A stretch of DNA of 33,085 nucleotides from Candidatus Binataceae bacterium. GTDB taxonomy: Bacteria; Desulfobacterota; Binatia; Binatales; Binataceae. Position numbers and translations under genes: made by a program. This document shows positions 1 through 7,528 of this stretch, one piece after another; position 1 is the first letter of the stretch, and every line of letters begins with the position of its first letter. Location: positions 1 to 33,085 of the forward strand of contig DATJXN010000077.1 in assembly GCA_035500095.1 (NCBI GenBank). The letters are read 5' to 3'. A model generated the notes under the pieces. The model searched no databases. It was not told the origin of the DNA and saw only the letters and a program-made list of their open reading frames with translations.

Positions 1-1548
1 GGGGCGGGCGCGCCCGCCCCGCCGGTCTTTCCGCCCGGCGCCCAGGTGCTCCATCTCGCGGTCCAGGACGACGTCCCCACGCTCGACCCGGCCGCCGGTT
101 ACGACACCGCCTCGTGGAGCTTCGAGCAGATGATCTTCGACACGCTGGTACGCTACAGCGACGCCGGCGTGGACCTTGTGCCCGATATCGCGACCGCCTG
201 GAGCTCGTCGCCGGACGCGCGGCTCTTCACGTTTCATCTGCGGCGCGACGCGCGCTTCACCAACGGGCGCGCGGTCACCGCGGCCGATTTCAAGTACGAA
301 ATCGAGCGCGTGCTCAATCCGGCGACGCGCTCGAAGGGGATGGAGTATTTTCGCGAAATAACCGGGGCCGCGGAATTTCAGGCAGGGCGCGCGCACGAGG
401 TCAGCGGTATCGAGACGCCCGACCCGTGGACGATCGTGTTTCATCTCGACGGTCCCGATCCCATCTTCGTGCAGAAGCTCGCGATGCCGTTTGCAGCGGC
501 GGTGCCGCGCGAGGAGGTCGAGCGCTGGGGCGAGGATTTCTCCAGCCACGCGTTGGGCAGTGGGCCGTTCAAGCTCGCGCGATGGATCGGCGGCCAGCGC
601 ATCGTGGTGGTCAAAAATCCCGGCTACTTCGTCAAGGGTCTTCCGCGGCTCGACGCGGTGGTCGAGGAAATCGGCGTAAGCGATGACTTGCAGTGGCTCA
701 AGTTCGAGGCCGGAGCGATCGACGTCTCGAGAATTCCGTCGGCGGAGTTTCTCTACGTGATGAAGACGCCGGGGCTGCGCGCGCTGACGATCCATATCGT
801 GGATATCGCGACCGAGTACCTCGGGATGAATTGCCGGATGAAGCCGTTCGACGACGTTCGCGTGCGGCGCGCGTTCAACTACGCGGTGGACAAGCACAAG
901 ATAATCGCGCTGCTCAACGGACGCGGCGTCGTCGCCAACGGCGTGCTGCCTCCGGGGCTCCCGGGCTTCGATCCGGACCTCAAGGGCTATCCTTACGATC
1001 CCGCAAGGGCGCGCCTGCTGCTCGAGCAGGCGGGCGTGAGCAAGGGCTTTTCGCCGACGCTCTGGATGCGCGCCGACCGCACCGAAATGATGATCGGCCA
1101 ATCGATACAGCAGGACCTGGCACTGGTCGGCGTTCACGTCGAGCTCAAGCCGGTCGCGTGGGCGCCGCTGCTCGAGGCGATTCGTCAGCCCGACACCGTT
1201 GCGCTGGTCGATCTCGGATGGGAGGCCGATTTTTCCGACCCGCAGAACTTTCTCGAGGTGTTGTTCTCGCGCCAGCAATGGGGCGGCAACAACGACACTT
1301 TTTACTACAATCCCGAGGTTGACAAACTGCTGGCTGAGGCCGCGCCGCTCAACGACCGCGCGCGGCGCTACGCGCTTTACAACCGGGCCGAGCAAATCGT
1401 GGTGGCCGACGCGCCCTGGGTTTTTCTCTACAATCCGGTCGCCTACATGATTCGCCAGCCGTGGGTGAACGGATATGTGCTCAACCCGATGCGCCCCACG
1501 CGGCTCGAGCAGGTCTGGCTATCGCCGCACGCCGGCCGTGCGCATTAA
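1..1548 (+). CDS. ABC transporter substrate-binding protein, family 5 (5'-truncated by the window)
   Basis: This is the extracellular solute receptor of a peptide/nickel/opine-type ABC importer (SBP_bac_5 family). The reading frame is open from base 1, so the true start and the expected signal or lipoprotein peptide lie outside the window. A GTG at 46 is only an internal candidate. Visible family hallmarks are an N-terminal VPTLDPAAGYDTAS-type segment, DTLVRYSDAGVDLVPDIA, a TFHLRRDARFTNGRAVTAAD block, a VRRAFNYAVDKHKI block in the middle, and a C-terminal segment around NNDTFYYNPEVDKLL. About 515 codons are present, close to the usual 500-550 residues, so only the leader is missing. No permease or ATPase gene lies downstream; they may be upstream. 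The ligand cannot be told from sequence alone. The gene ends at TAA 1546-1548 and is convergent with the SDR gene 31 bases later. Confidence 0.9.
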   Translation, partial: GAGAPAPPVFPPGAQVLHLAVQDDVPTLDPAAGYDTASWSFEQMIFDTLVRYSDAGVDLVPDIATAWSSSPDARLFTFHLRRDARFTNGRAVTAADFKYEIERVLNPATRSKGMEYFREITGAAEFQAGRAHEVSGIETPDPWTIVFHLDGPDPIFVQKLAMPFAAAVPREEVERWGEDFSSHALGSGPFKLARWIGGQRIVVVKNPGYFVKGLPRLDAVVEEIGVSDDLQWLKFEAGAIDVSRIPSAEFLYVMKTPGLRALTIHIVDIATEYLGMNCRMKPFDDVRVRRAFNYAVDKHKIIALLNGRGVVANGVLPPGLPGFDPDLKGYPYDPARARLLLEQAGVSKGFSPTLWMRADRTEMMIGQSIQQDLALVGVHVELKPVAWAPLLEAIRQPDTVALVDLGWEADFSDPQNFLEVLFSRQQWGGNNDTFYYNPEVDKLLAEAAPLNDRARRYALYNRAEQIVVADAPWVFLYNPVAYMIRQPWVNGYVLNPMRPTRLEQVWLSPHAGRAH

Positions 1549-1579
1549 CCGCGGTTGTTCCGCTGTCGCGGAGAAATTC

Positions 1580-2335
1580 CTACTGCGCGACGTAGCCGCC
1601 GTCTACCGGAAAGATTCCGCCGACCACGAAGACCGCCTCGTCCGAGCATAGCCATGCGACCGCCTGCGCGATCTCTTCGGGGCTCGCCATCCGGCCGATC
1701 GGCAGTCGGCTGTTGATCGCGTCGATGATTCCCGGCGTGTCTTTGATCACCGCCTCGGCCAGCGGCGTCATCGTCGGTCCGGGGCAGACCGCATTGACGC
1801 GGATTCCGCGCGCCGCAACTTCGATCGCCGCGGTTTTGGTAAGACCCACGACTCCGTGCTTGCTGGCCGAGTACGCAGGCATCTGCGGCGACCCGACGAG
1901 ACCGAAGTTCGACGCGATGTTAACGATCGCGCCGCTACTGTGCCGGAGCATCTCGCGCAACTCGTACTTCATGCAGAGAAAAACGCCCTTGAGGTTGGTG
2001 TCGACGATACGATCCCAGTTTTCCTCGCTGCACTCGGCGGTCGAAGCGAGCTCGCCCTGGATTCCCGCATTGTTGACCGCGCAATCGAGCCTGCCGAAGG
2101 TGCGGACGGCAAAGGCGACGAGCTGCTGCACCTCGCCGGTTTGGGAAACGTCGGTCCGCCGCGAGATCGCCTGGACGTTCGCATTTTTCAGCTCGGCGCA
2201 GGTTTTGGCCGCGGCCTCCTCGTTGTAATCCGCCGCGATCACCTTTGCGCCCGCGGCGCCGAGTCTCAGCGCGACGGCGCGGCCGATTCCGGAGCCCGCG
2301 CCGGTCACGATGGCCACCTTGTCAGTGAGGTTCAT
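1580..2335 (-). CDS. SDR family NAD(P)-dependent oxidoreductase
   Basis: A classical short-chain dehydrogenase/reductase of 251 residues, predicted to oxidise or reduce an alcohol/ketone pair with NAD(P) in the cytoplasm. The Rossmann glycine motif TGAGSGIG is at residues 11-18, NNAG at 88-91, the structural Asn in TNLKG at 114, and the catalytic Ser142, Tyr155 and Lys159 in a YSASK motif. The tail GGIFPVDGGYVAQ is typical of the family. Asp36 after the second strand (AADYN) suggests a preference for NAD over NADP, which is inference. An AAGGA ribosome-binding site lies about 5 bases before the ATG. It is the last gene of a minus-strand group with the Rieske oxygenase and a small protein (45 bp gap), so it may dehydrogenate the diol or alcohol the oxygenase makes. 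The substrate is unknown. Confidence 0.93.
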   Translation of the reverse strand: MNLTDKVAIVTGAGSGIGRAVALRLGAAGAKVIAADYNEEAAAKTCAELKNANVQAISRRTDVSQTGEVQQLVAFAVRTFGRLDCAVNNAGIQGELASTAECSEENWDRIVDTNLKGVFLCMKYELREMLRHSSGAIVNIASNFGLVGSPQMPAYSASKHGVVGLTKTAAIEVAARGIRVNAVCPGPTMTPLAEAVIKDTPGIIDAINSRLPIGRMASPEEIAQAVAWLCSDEAVFVVGGIFPVDGGYVAQ

Positions 2336-2380
2336 GGCGGTCCTTGCCGCGCGCCACGCTCGCTGTGGCCTGATCGCGCG

Positions 2381-2713
2381 CTAGGGATCGATCTCGCGCA
2401 CCACCACGAACCGCTCCGGATCGCATCCTCCGGTGACCTTCGGTTCATGGAACAGTTCGACCGCGATCGTGATTTCCGCGAGCGCAAGCGAGAGATAGAG
2501 GAGCGCTCGCGCATCCTGCGGCATCTCCTGCAGCGAAAACTGGTCGAGGTAGCCGAGTACCTCCTTTAGCCGCGGCAGCATCGCGTTGTAGAACGCATTG
2601 ATATCGGCCATCGGGGTTGCGCGGCGCATCCGGTTGCGTTCGGTGCTGGTCGGCAGCGCCCATCCGGCGAATTTCTCGAGATCCGAAAAGCCGGTTGGCA
2701 GTTGAGTGCTCAT
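2381..2713 (-). CDS. Small conserved-looking protein translationally coupled to the Rieske oxygenase
   Basis: A 110-residue, mostly helical, soluble protein with no signal peptide or membrane segment. I recognise no named domain. Its ATG (2713-2711) overlaps the stop of the Rieske gene in a 4-base ATGA arrangement, so the two are almost certainly translated together. A central region with LPRLKEVLGYLDQF and a tail PERFVVVREIDP look like a compact helical domain with a conserved end. It is far shorter than, and unlike, a normal Rieske beta subunit (about 160-180 residues, NTF2 fold). It could be an accessory or stabilising subunit of the oxygenase. That role is inference from coupling alone. 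Codon use matches its neighbours and it lies between two real genes in the same direction, supporting that it is coding. Confidence 0.78.
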   Translation of the reverse strand: MSTQLPTGFSDLEKFAGWALPTSTERNRMRRATPMADINAFYNAMLPRLKEVLGYLDQFSLQEMPQDARALLYLSLALAEITIAVELFHEPKVTGGCDPERFVVVREIDP

Positions 2714-3930
2714 TTCAACCTGAGATCGGCGGTTGCGCGACCGTTTGGAGCGGCGGCCGCTCCATTTTCCTCACCGAAGAGGTGGCGGCCCACTTCTTTG
2801 TGGAAATGCCTGATCTGGATTTCCTCGTCCTGAAACTGGAAGTGAGTAAGCGCTCCCGAATTGAGGCTTGCCTGGATCGCTTCGTGATTGCTCGCGTCTT
2901 CCTGCAGGAGGTCGCGCAGCAGGCAGCGGTTGTACTCCTGCGCGAATCGCTCGCTCGGCTTGTCGGTCGCCGGCTGATACATGTTGACTTCCCATACGCT
3001 GCGATCGACCGCGACAGGCCAGATGTTGTAAGTGACGTAGGTTCCGGCCAGAAACAGCATGCAGAAGTTCGGAAACACCGTGTAGAAATCGAACCATCCG
3101 ATCATCGAAGGATGAACTTGTCCGCCGCGCGGACTCGCGCCTACGGCTATCGCCTCGACCGGCTTCATCTGGTGATCGGTATTCAATTCGACCGAGTAAA
3201 CGGTATGGCGCCCGAAGCGGGTGAAATTCTGGATCCGGCTGAATTTCTGCTCATTCATCGGACAGAAGTCGGGATAAGTGATATGCAGGAACGGGAGATG
3301 ATAAACCTCGTTCTGCGCGTCGAGGATGACTTTCCAGTTCGCCTTCTCCTCGACCCGGTAACGGCAGAGCAGCCGTGCCTCTTTGAAGGGATATCCGCGG
3401 ATCTGCTGCACCATCCCCGCCAGGTACTCGGCGAGCGTCTCCGATGGGTCGGGGCTCAGGTTGATAAAGATGAAGCCCTCCCACACATCCGCTGCGATTG
3501 GTTTGAGACCGAGCGCGCCTTTGTCGATGTCATAGAAGTTGGCCTCGTCGGAGACCCAGGTGAGTTGCCCGGAGGTGTCGAAGGCCCAGCTATGAAAGCG
3601 GCAGACAAAGCGGCCCTTACAGAGCCCTTTTTCCTTGTCGACGAGTCGGTTGCCGCGATGCGTGCAGACGTTGTGGAAGGCGCGGATTTTCCGGTCCTTG
3701 CCGCGCACCAGCAGCACCGAGGTATTCGCGACCGCAAGGTCGCGCACCACGTAGCTGCCCGGCTCCGGAAGGTCGTCCTCCCGTCCCATGTTCAGCCATG
3801 ACCTGCGAAAGATACGCTCGCGCTCGAGCTCGAACAGTTCCGGCGACGTGCAGGTGTCGGTGGGAACCGGGCCTGTGCCGAGGTCGGGATGCTGTTTGAT
3901 CCAGCGCCGGTTGGCCATCACTGTTTTCAT
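2710..3930 (-). CDS. Rieske non-heme iron aromatic ring-hydroxylating oxygenase, alpha subunit
   Basis: Catalytic subunit of a Rieske oxygenase, which uses electrons from a reductase and O2 to hydroxylate or demethylate an organic substrate. With the start at 3930 it has 406 residues. The N-terminal Rieske domain carries C89-T-H91 and C110-RF-H113 for the 2Fe-2S cluster. The catalytic domain has NEVYHLPFLH, giving His211 and His216 as iron ligands with Glu208 as the inter-subunit bridge, and QEDASNHEAIQ with Asp345 as the carboxylate ligand. I prefer ATG 3930 because GAGG lies 11-14 bases upstream. The frame stays open to 4053, but that extension has no family similarity and would fill the divergent promoter. 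No reductase or ferredoxin gene is in the window, so electron transfer must be supplied elsewhere. The adjacent small protein and SDR form an operon with it. Confidence 0.93.
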   Translation of the reverse strand: MKTVMANRRWIKQHPDLGTGPVPTDTCTSPELFELERERIFRRSWLNMGREDDLPEPGSYVVRDLAVANTSVLLVRGKDRKIRAFHNVCTHRGNRLVDKEKGLCKGRFVCRFHSWAFDTSGQLTWVSDEANFYDIDKGALGLKPIAADVWEGFIFINLSPDPSETLAEYLAGMVQQIRGYPFKEARLLCRYRVEEKANWKVILDAQNEVYHLPFLHITYPDFCPMNEQKFSRIQNFTRFGRHTVYSVELNTDHQMKPVEAIAVGASPRGGQVHPSMIGWFDFYTVFPNFCMLFLAGTYVTYNIWPVAVDRSVWEVNMYQPATDKPSERFAQEYNRCLLRDLLQEDASNHEAIQASLNSGALTHFQFQDEEIQIRHFHKEVGRHLFGEENGAAAAPNGRATADLRLK

Positions 3931-3986
3931 AGCGGTTGAACCTCGCCGGCGATCGATGCGGCCTCGGGATAGCAAGACCTGTTCTA

Positions 3987-4033
3987 CGGGACTTCCGCCA
4001 TTATCTTCGAGCCCACGCAACTTGCAAGTCCCG
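3987..4033. promoter_or_regulatory. Inverted repeats in the divergent Rieske/glycosylase intergenic region
   Basis: Two arms, CGGGACTT (3987-3994) and AAGTCCCG (4026-4033), are perfect 8-base reverse complements 31 bases apart. The right arm overlaps a perfect 10-base palindrome ACTTGCAAGT (4020-4029), which sits where the -35 region of the glycosylase promoter should be. The 126-base region separates two divergent genes. A dimeric repressor site is plausible. No regulator gene is adjacent. Confidence 0.4.
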
Positions 4034-4041
4034 GAATCGGT

Positions 4042-4047
4042 TATAAT
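4042..4047 (+). promoter_or_regulatory. -10 box TATAAT of the glycosylase gene, probably leaderless
   Basis: A perfect TATAAT ends 9 bases before the ATG at 4057, which would place the transcription start on or within a few bases of the start codon. There is no ribosome-binding site in the gap. A good -35 hexamer is not evident; the weak TTGCAA at 4022 is only 14 bases away. Confidence 0.6.
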
Positions 4048-4056
4048 CCGCACGCC

Positions 4057-4743
4057 ATGATGGAGAGACGAGTCTTATACGCGCGGGAGGCGATGGCGCA
4101 TCTGCGCGCCGCCGACCCGGTTCTGGCGCGGGTGATCGACGCGGTCGGGCCCCTCGAGATAGAGCTTCGGCGCGAACGCTTCCAGGCGCTCGGCCGCGCG
4201 ATCATCTTTCAGCAGCTCGCCGGCGCCGCCGCCCACACGATCTATACTCGGTTCGTCGCGCTCTTTCCTGGCCGCCGGTTTCCCACGCCGCGCCAGGTGC
4301 TCGACGCGCCGGCCGAAGACCTGCGGCGCGCCGGGCTCTCGCGTCAGAAGAGCCTCTACCTCAAGGACCTCGCCGCGCACGTCGATAATGGCACGCTGAA
4401 CTTCCATCGCTTCTCCGCGATGGACGACGAGGAGATTATCCTCGACCTGACGCGCGTGCACGGAATCGGACGATGGACCGCGGAAATGTTCCTGATGTTC
4501 AATCTCGGGCGACCCGACGTTCTGCCGGTGGACGACCTGGGAGTTCGCAACGCAGCGCGCCGGATCTACCGGATGCGCAAGATGCCCGACGCCAAACGGT
4601 TGCGTGCGCTGGCCGAACGATGGCGTCCGTACCGGTCGGCCGCTTCGTGGTACCTCTGGCGCAGCGGCGACATCGTGCTGCCCGGCGACCGCCTGACCGC
4701 GCGCAAGCCGCGGCGCCAGGATCGGCCGGCGAAGCGAAGCTAG
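4057..4743 (+). CDS. HhH-GPD DNA glycosylase (3-methyladenine DNA glycosylase II type)
   Basis: Base-excision repair enzyme that removes alkylated purines such as 3-methyladenine from DNA. The 228 residues form one HhH-GPD domain without the N-terminal extra domain of E. coli AlkA, so it resembles the compact Mag1-like form. Residues 44-58 (LGRAIIFQQLAGAAA) match the first helices. The helix-hairpin-helix LTRVHGIGRWTAEMFL spans residues 131-146 and the catalytic aspartate is at 159/160 in LPVDDLGV. There are no C-terminal cysteines, so it has no 4Fe-4S cluster, unlike MutY or Nth. Start codons ATG 4057 and ATG 4060 are both possible; neither has an upstream ribosome-binding site and a TATAAT box sits 9 bases before. 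The tail overlaps the convergent LLM gene by 4 bases. Substrate range is assumed from the family. Confidence 0.9.
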   Translation: MMERRVLYAREAMAHLRAADPVLARVIDAVGPLEIELRRERFQALGRAIIFQQLAGAAAHTIYTRFVALFPGRRFPTPRQVLDAPAEDLRRAGLSRQKSLYLKDLAAHVDNGTLNFHRFSAMDDEEIILDLTRVHGIGRWTAEMFLMFNLGRPDVLPVDDLGVRNAARRIYRMRKMPDAKRLRALAERWRPYRSAASWYLWRSGDIVLPGDRLTARKPRRQDRPAKRS

Positions 4744-5618
4744 CGCGGCGCCAGCGCCTCCAGCGCCCGCTCGTCGGGGCGATGGCTGCCGGCGGAGCTG
4801 ATCGCCGAGATCACGACTTGGTTTGCGCCCGCGTCGAGATGAGCCTTAAGGCATCCACGCATCCGCTGCTCGTCGCCCCACGCCACCAGCGCGTCAATCA
4901 GGCGGTCGCTGCCGTCGCCGGCCAGGTCGGCGTCCGTAAAGCCGAGCGCGCGGAGATGCGCATGGTAGGTCGGCGAGCCGAGGTAGAAATGCAGGAACTT
5001 GCGCGCGGCGGCGCGCGCCCGCGCCGCGTCGGTCTCGAGCATCACCACCTGCTGCGCGCAAATCCATTTCCCGGGACCGATGGTCTCGCGCATCGTCGCG
5101 ACCGCTGCGGGCGGCATCAGCGCCGTAATCGTCCCGCCCGTCTCGCCGACCGCCAGTTCGAGCATCCGCGGCCGCAGCGCCGCGAGGATTATCGGCGGTT
5201 CAACCGCGGGCCGGGGGCCGTAATACGGCGCCTCACGCATCCGGGTCAAATACTCGCGCATGTAACTGAGGGGCTTTTGATAGTTGAGCCCGTGGCGTTT
5301 CATGAAGGGGCCGCCGCTCACTCCCATCCCGAGGACAAAGCGCCCGGGGAACATCTCGCCGAGCGTGCGTGCCGCCCCGGCCATCGCGGCCGGTGCCCGC
5401 TTCCATACCACCGCCACCGCCGCGCCCGCGATCAGCCGTTCAGTGTTGCCGAGCACGTGTGCTGCGCACACGAACGGGTCGCGCCCGAACGTTTCCGGAA
5501 ACCACAATGCGCTGTAGCCAAGATGCTCGAGTTTGCGCGCGAAGGCCGCGACTTCGGCCGCTCTTAGCGTGTCGAGATAGGAAAAGATTCCGAATTTTCC
5601 GAGTTCCATGCGCGGCAC
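4740..5618 (-). CDS. LLM class F420-dependent oxidoreductase (MSMEG_4141-like)
   Basis: A luciferase-like TIM-barrel oxidoreductase of 292 residues, probably using coenzyme F420 or flavin. The opening LGKFGIFSYLDTLRAAEVAAFARKLE, ALWFPETFGRDPF, and FVLGMGVSGGPFMKRHG segments resemble the TIGR03620 (MSMEG_4141) group of probable F420-dependent enzymes. No F420 biosynthesis gene is in the window, so the cofactor is inferred. The start may be GTG 5618 or ATG 5609 (residue 4); neither has a clear ribosome-binding site. It is convergent with the glycosylase (4-base overlap) and divergent from pyrF. Its substrate is unknown. It could use FMN rather than F420, which sequence inspection cannot settle. 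Confidence 0.85.
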   Translation of the reverse strand: MPRMELGKFGIFSYLDTLRAAEVAAFARKLEHLGYSALWFPETFGRDPFVCAAHVLGNTERLIAGAAVAVVWKRAPAAMAGAARTLGEMFPGRFVLGMGVSGGPFMKRHGLNYQKPLSYMREYLTRMREAPYYGPRPAVEPPIILAALRPRMLELAVGETGGTITALMPPAAVATMRETIGPGKWICAQQVVMLETDAARARAAARKFLHFYLGSPTYHAHLRALGFTDADLAGDGSDRLIDALVAWGDEQRMRGCLKAHLDAGANQVVISAISSAGSHRPDERALEALAPR

Positions 5619-5687
5619 TGCCGATGCCGCAAGCTATCGCGAAAGCGCGCAGCTCGCCAAGCGATTTTGGGCCGCGGGGCGCACGCG

Positions 5688-5714
5688 TTGTGACCGACAA
5701 ATCGCTTGTGAAAT
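5688..5714 (+). promoter_or_regulatory. Possible pyrF promoter with repeated TTGTGA
   Basis: TTGTGA occurs at 5688-5693 and again at 5706-5711, exactly 18 bases apart. The first could serve as a -35 element, with TGAAAT (5709-5714) as a weak -10 after a 15-base spacer, ending 12 bases before the pyrF ATG. The first repeat also forms a small inverted repeat with ACAA at 5697-5700. This is a weak assignment. Confidence 0.3.
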
Positions 5715-5726
5715 GATGGGGCCGCG

Positions 5727-6602
5727 ATGGCGATGGAATATTTCTCCGAACGCCTGCTCCAAGCGCAGCGCCGCAAGCGCAGCGTTGCGATGCTTGGCGT
5801 CGATCCTCAGCTGAGCGTGCCCGCAGCCCCGGGTCTGCCGGACGGCTATACGCTTTCGCGTTTCTGCTGCGCGATCGTCGAGGCCTGCGCCCCCTCGATC
5901 TGCGCGATCAAGCCGCAGCTCGCCTTTTTCGAGGCGCGCGGGATGGACGGGATGCGCGCGCTGGTCGAAGTTATCGGGCTCGCGCGCCGCTTGGGATTGC
6001 TTACGGTCGCCGACGCAAAGCGCGGCGATATCGGCTCGACTTCGGCCGCCTATGCCGAGGCCTTTCTCGGTGAGGGCGACTTCGGATGCGACGCCGTCAC
6101 CGTGAATCCTTACCTGGGAAGTGACTCGATCGCGCCATTTGTAACCCGTGTTCGCGAGGGCCGCGGCCTGTTCGTGCTGGTCAAGACTTCCAATCCGTCT
6201 TCGGGCGAATTTCAGGATCGCGCCGCTGACGGCGCCCCGGTTTGGGAATGGGTGGCGCGGCGGGTCGAAGGATGGGGCAGCGACTTCGTCGGTCCAAGCG
6301 GCCTGAGCCCGGTGGGCGCGGTGGTCGGTGCGACCTATCCCGATCATGCCGCCCGCGCGCGCGAGCTGATGCCCCATGCGACCATCCTGGTGCCCGGCTA
6401 CGGCGCGCAGGGAGCGAGCGCCGCCGACGCCGTACGAGCGGCACGCGCCGACGGGAGCGGCGTGATGGTCAACGCGAGCCGGAGCCTGATGTACGCGTAT
6501 CTCAAGCGGCCGGGCTCCGCGCCGGCGGCCGCGGCCGCGGCGGCGGCCGAAGCGATGAGAACGGAGCTCAACGCCGCGCTGAGCGCGCGCGGCGGAGTTT
6601 AA
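5727..6602 (+). CDS. pyrF: Orotidine 5'-phosphate decarboxylase, type 2
   Basis: Last step of de novo UMP synthesis: decarboxylates OMP to UMP. The 291 residues and overall layout match the longer type 2 subfamily found in actinobacteria, myxobacteria and others, rather than the roughly 230-residue E. coli type. The signature DAKRGDIGST is at residues 96-105, with the catalytic Lys98 between the two key aspartates. An early LGVDPQ strand and late VPGYGAQGAS and VNASRSLMYAY segments complete the barrel and phosphate-binding loops. ATG 5727 is followed by a second ATG two codons later (MAME); no strong ribosome-binding site is seen beyond GATGGGG. An alanine-rich run (AAAAAAAAEA) near residue 270 is a linker-like oddity. 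It stands alone, convergent with the ferritin-like gene 51 bases on. Confidence 0.95.
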   Translation: MAMEYFSERLLQAQRRKRSVAMLGVDPQLSVPAAPGLPDGYTLSRFCCAIVEACAPSICAIKPQLAFFEARGMDGMRALVEVIGLARRLGLLTVADAKRGDIGSTSAAYAEAFLGEGDFGCDAVTVNPYLGSDSIAPFVTRVREGRGLFVLVKTSNPSSGEFQDRAADGAPVWEWVARRVEGWGSDFVGPSGLSPVGAVVGATYPDHAARARELMPHATILVPGYGAQGASAADAVRAARADGSGVMVNASRSLMYAYLKRPGSAPAAAAAAAAEAMRTELNAALSARGGV

Positions 6603-6653
6603 CTAAACGATTCGGCGGAAAGCGGCCAGGTGATCGCGAACCGATGCGCGCGG

Positions 6654-7232
6654 TCAGCTGCGCATCAGTTCGACTTCGTCGGCGGCGAGCGTGGCGTAAA
6701 CCTCGCGCTCGATCGCGCGGTAGCGCTCGAGCGTTTCCTCGGCCTTGGCCTCGGAACCCTCTTCGCGGGCGATCTCGCGCATCTTCTTCTCGATCCAAGA
6801 CAGATGCCAGGTTTCGTCCTCGGTGACGGCCTTGAGCACTTCGTGGGTCTCGTCGTCGACATTGGGCAACGCCGCATGTGCCATGTAGCGGCTCTGCGCG
6901 CGCTCCTCGACGACCACGGTCAGGGCGAGCAACTCGACCACGGTTTTAGGCACGCCGAGCCGAAGGCCGAGACGGCGCTGGTAGCCGTCGGCGAGCATCA
7001 AGGGCGTCCCGCCCATATCCGCGATACGCCGGGTCCAGAGCCATGCATGGCGGGTCTCGTCAGCCAGATGCTTGGCCATCTTGAGCTGCGAGTCACCGTC
7101 CTTCATATGGCCGATCAGGTTGAATAACAGGCGTGCACCGCGCAGTTCGGCGTCCCGATAAACGCTGAAGATGAGAATCTGCTTGTCGGTCGCCGACATC
7201 CGGCCGGCTTCCGTTGCCTGACTAGCATCCAT
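6654..7232 (-). CDS. Ferritin-like diiron-domain protein
   Basis: A 192-residue four-helix-bundle protein of the ferritin-like superfamily, probably binding two metal ions. Candidate ligands are Glu29 in YRDAELRGARLL, Glu59 and His62 in DETRHAW, Glu109/110 in VVVEERAQSRY, and Glu140 and His143 in TEDETWHLSW. This gives the paired E..E-x-x-H pattern of carboxylate-bridged diiron proteins. It may store iron, consume peroxide or act as an oxygenase; the sequence does not decide. There is no signal peptide. The start ATG 7232 is supported by GGAGGAG about 10 bases upstream; a later ATG at residue 12 is less likely. A perfect 25-base inverted repeat lies 72 bases upstream and may be its operator. 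Confidence 0.85.
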   Translation of the reverse strand: MDASQATEAGRMSATDKQILIFSVYRDAELRGARLLFNLIGHMKDGDSQLKMAKHLADETRHAWLWTRRIADMGGTPLMLADGYQRRLGLRLGVPKTVVELLALTVVVEERAQSRYMAHAALPNVDDETHEVLKAVTEDETWHLSWIEKKMREIAREEGSEAKAEETLERYRAIEREVYATLAADEVELMRS

Positions 7233-7528
7233 TATCTATTTGCTCCTCCGCCCGCGCCCTTTGTTTCCCCGCCAGCGCTTCCGCTGCGAATGCGACAAAG
7301 CTTAAGATCTTTCGACAGCAAAGATCTTCTAACAAAACGGACAGCACGATGGGCGGCAAACAAAGCGGTTCGTTCTTAAGTATTTCATTGAGCGGGCGGG
7401 GTCAAGCTGGTAACCGCGCGGTCATCCACCGTCCCCCGGTGACCAAACCCGCAGCCTGCGTTAGAAGTACGGGCGATCGCGGCCGCGTGATTCGCCGATC
7501 TCAAGAGATGCCGCGGCGCGAGGGCGTT
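7233..7528. other. Divergent intergenic region between the ferritin-like gene and dprA
   Basis: About 296 bases hold no credible gene. The part from 7300 to 7390 is an AT-rich island within GC-rich DNA and contains the long inverted repeat described separately. A smaller hairpin is possible at CAGCG/CGCTG (7273-7286). Promoters for both divergent genes are expected here, but I cannot assign -35 and -10 pairs with confidence. Confidence 0.5.
7304..7328. repeat. Perfect 9-base inverted repeat with 7-base centre
   Basis: AAGATCTTT (7304-7312) and AAAGATCTT (7320-7328) are exact reverse complements around CGACAGC. Each arm holds an AGATCT palindrome. The arms are AT-rich in a GC-rich genome and no T-tract follows, so an operator for a dimeric regulator is likelier than a terminator. 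It lies 72 bases from the ferritin-like start and about 200 bases from dprA. Confidence 0.65.

Noticed and set aside
3931..4053. N-terminal extension of the Rieske protein to 4053
   Set aside because: The extra 41 residues have no family similarity and would cover the whole divergent promoter. The ATG at 3930 has a better ribosome-binding site.
5440..6377. Minus-strand frames covering pyrF and the LLM/pyrF gap
   Set aside because: Their translations are unlike known proteins and oppose the conserved pyrF sequence with its DAKRGDIGST motif.
7349..7528. A plus-strand frame ahead of dprA that could start the gene earlier
   Set aside because: The upstream part is not similar to DprA. TYWLALRRVHGAG, the expected N-terminus, begins a few codons after ATG 7529.
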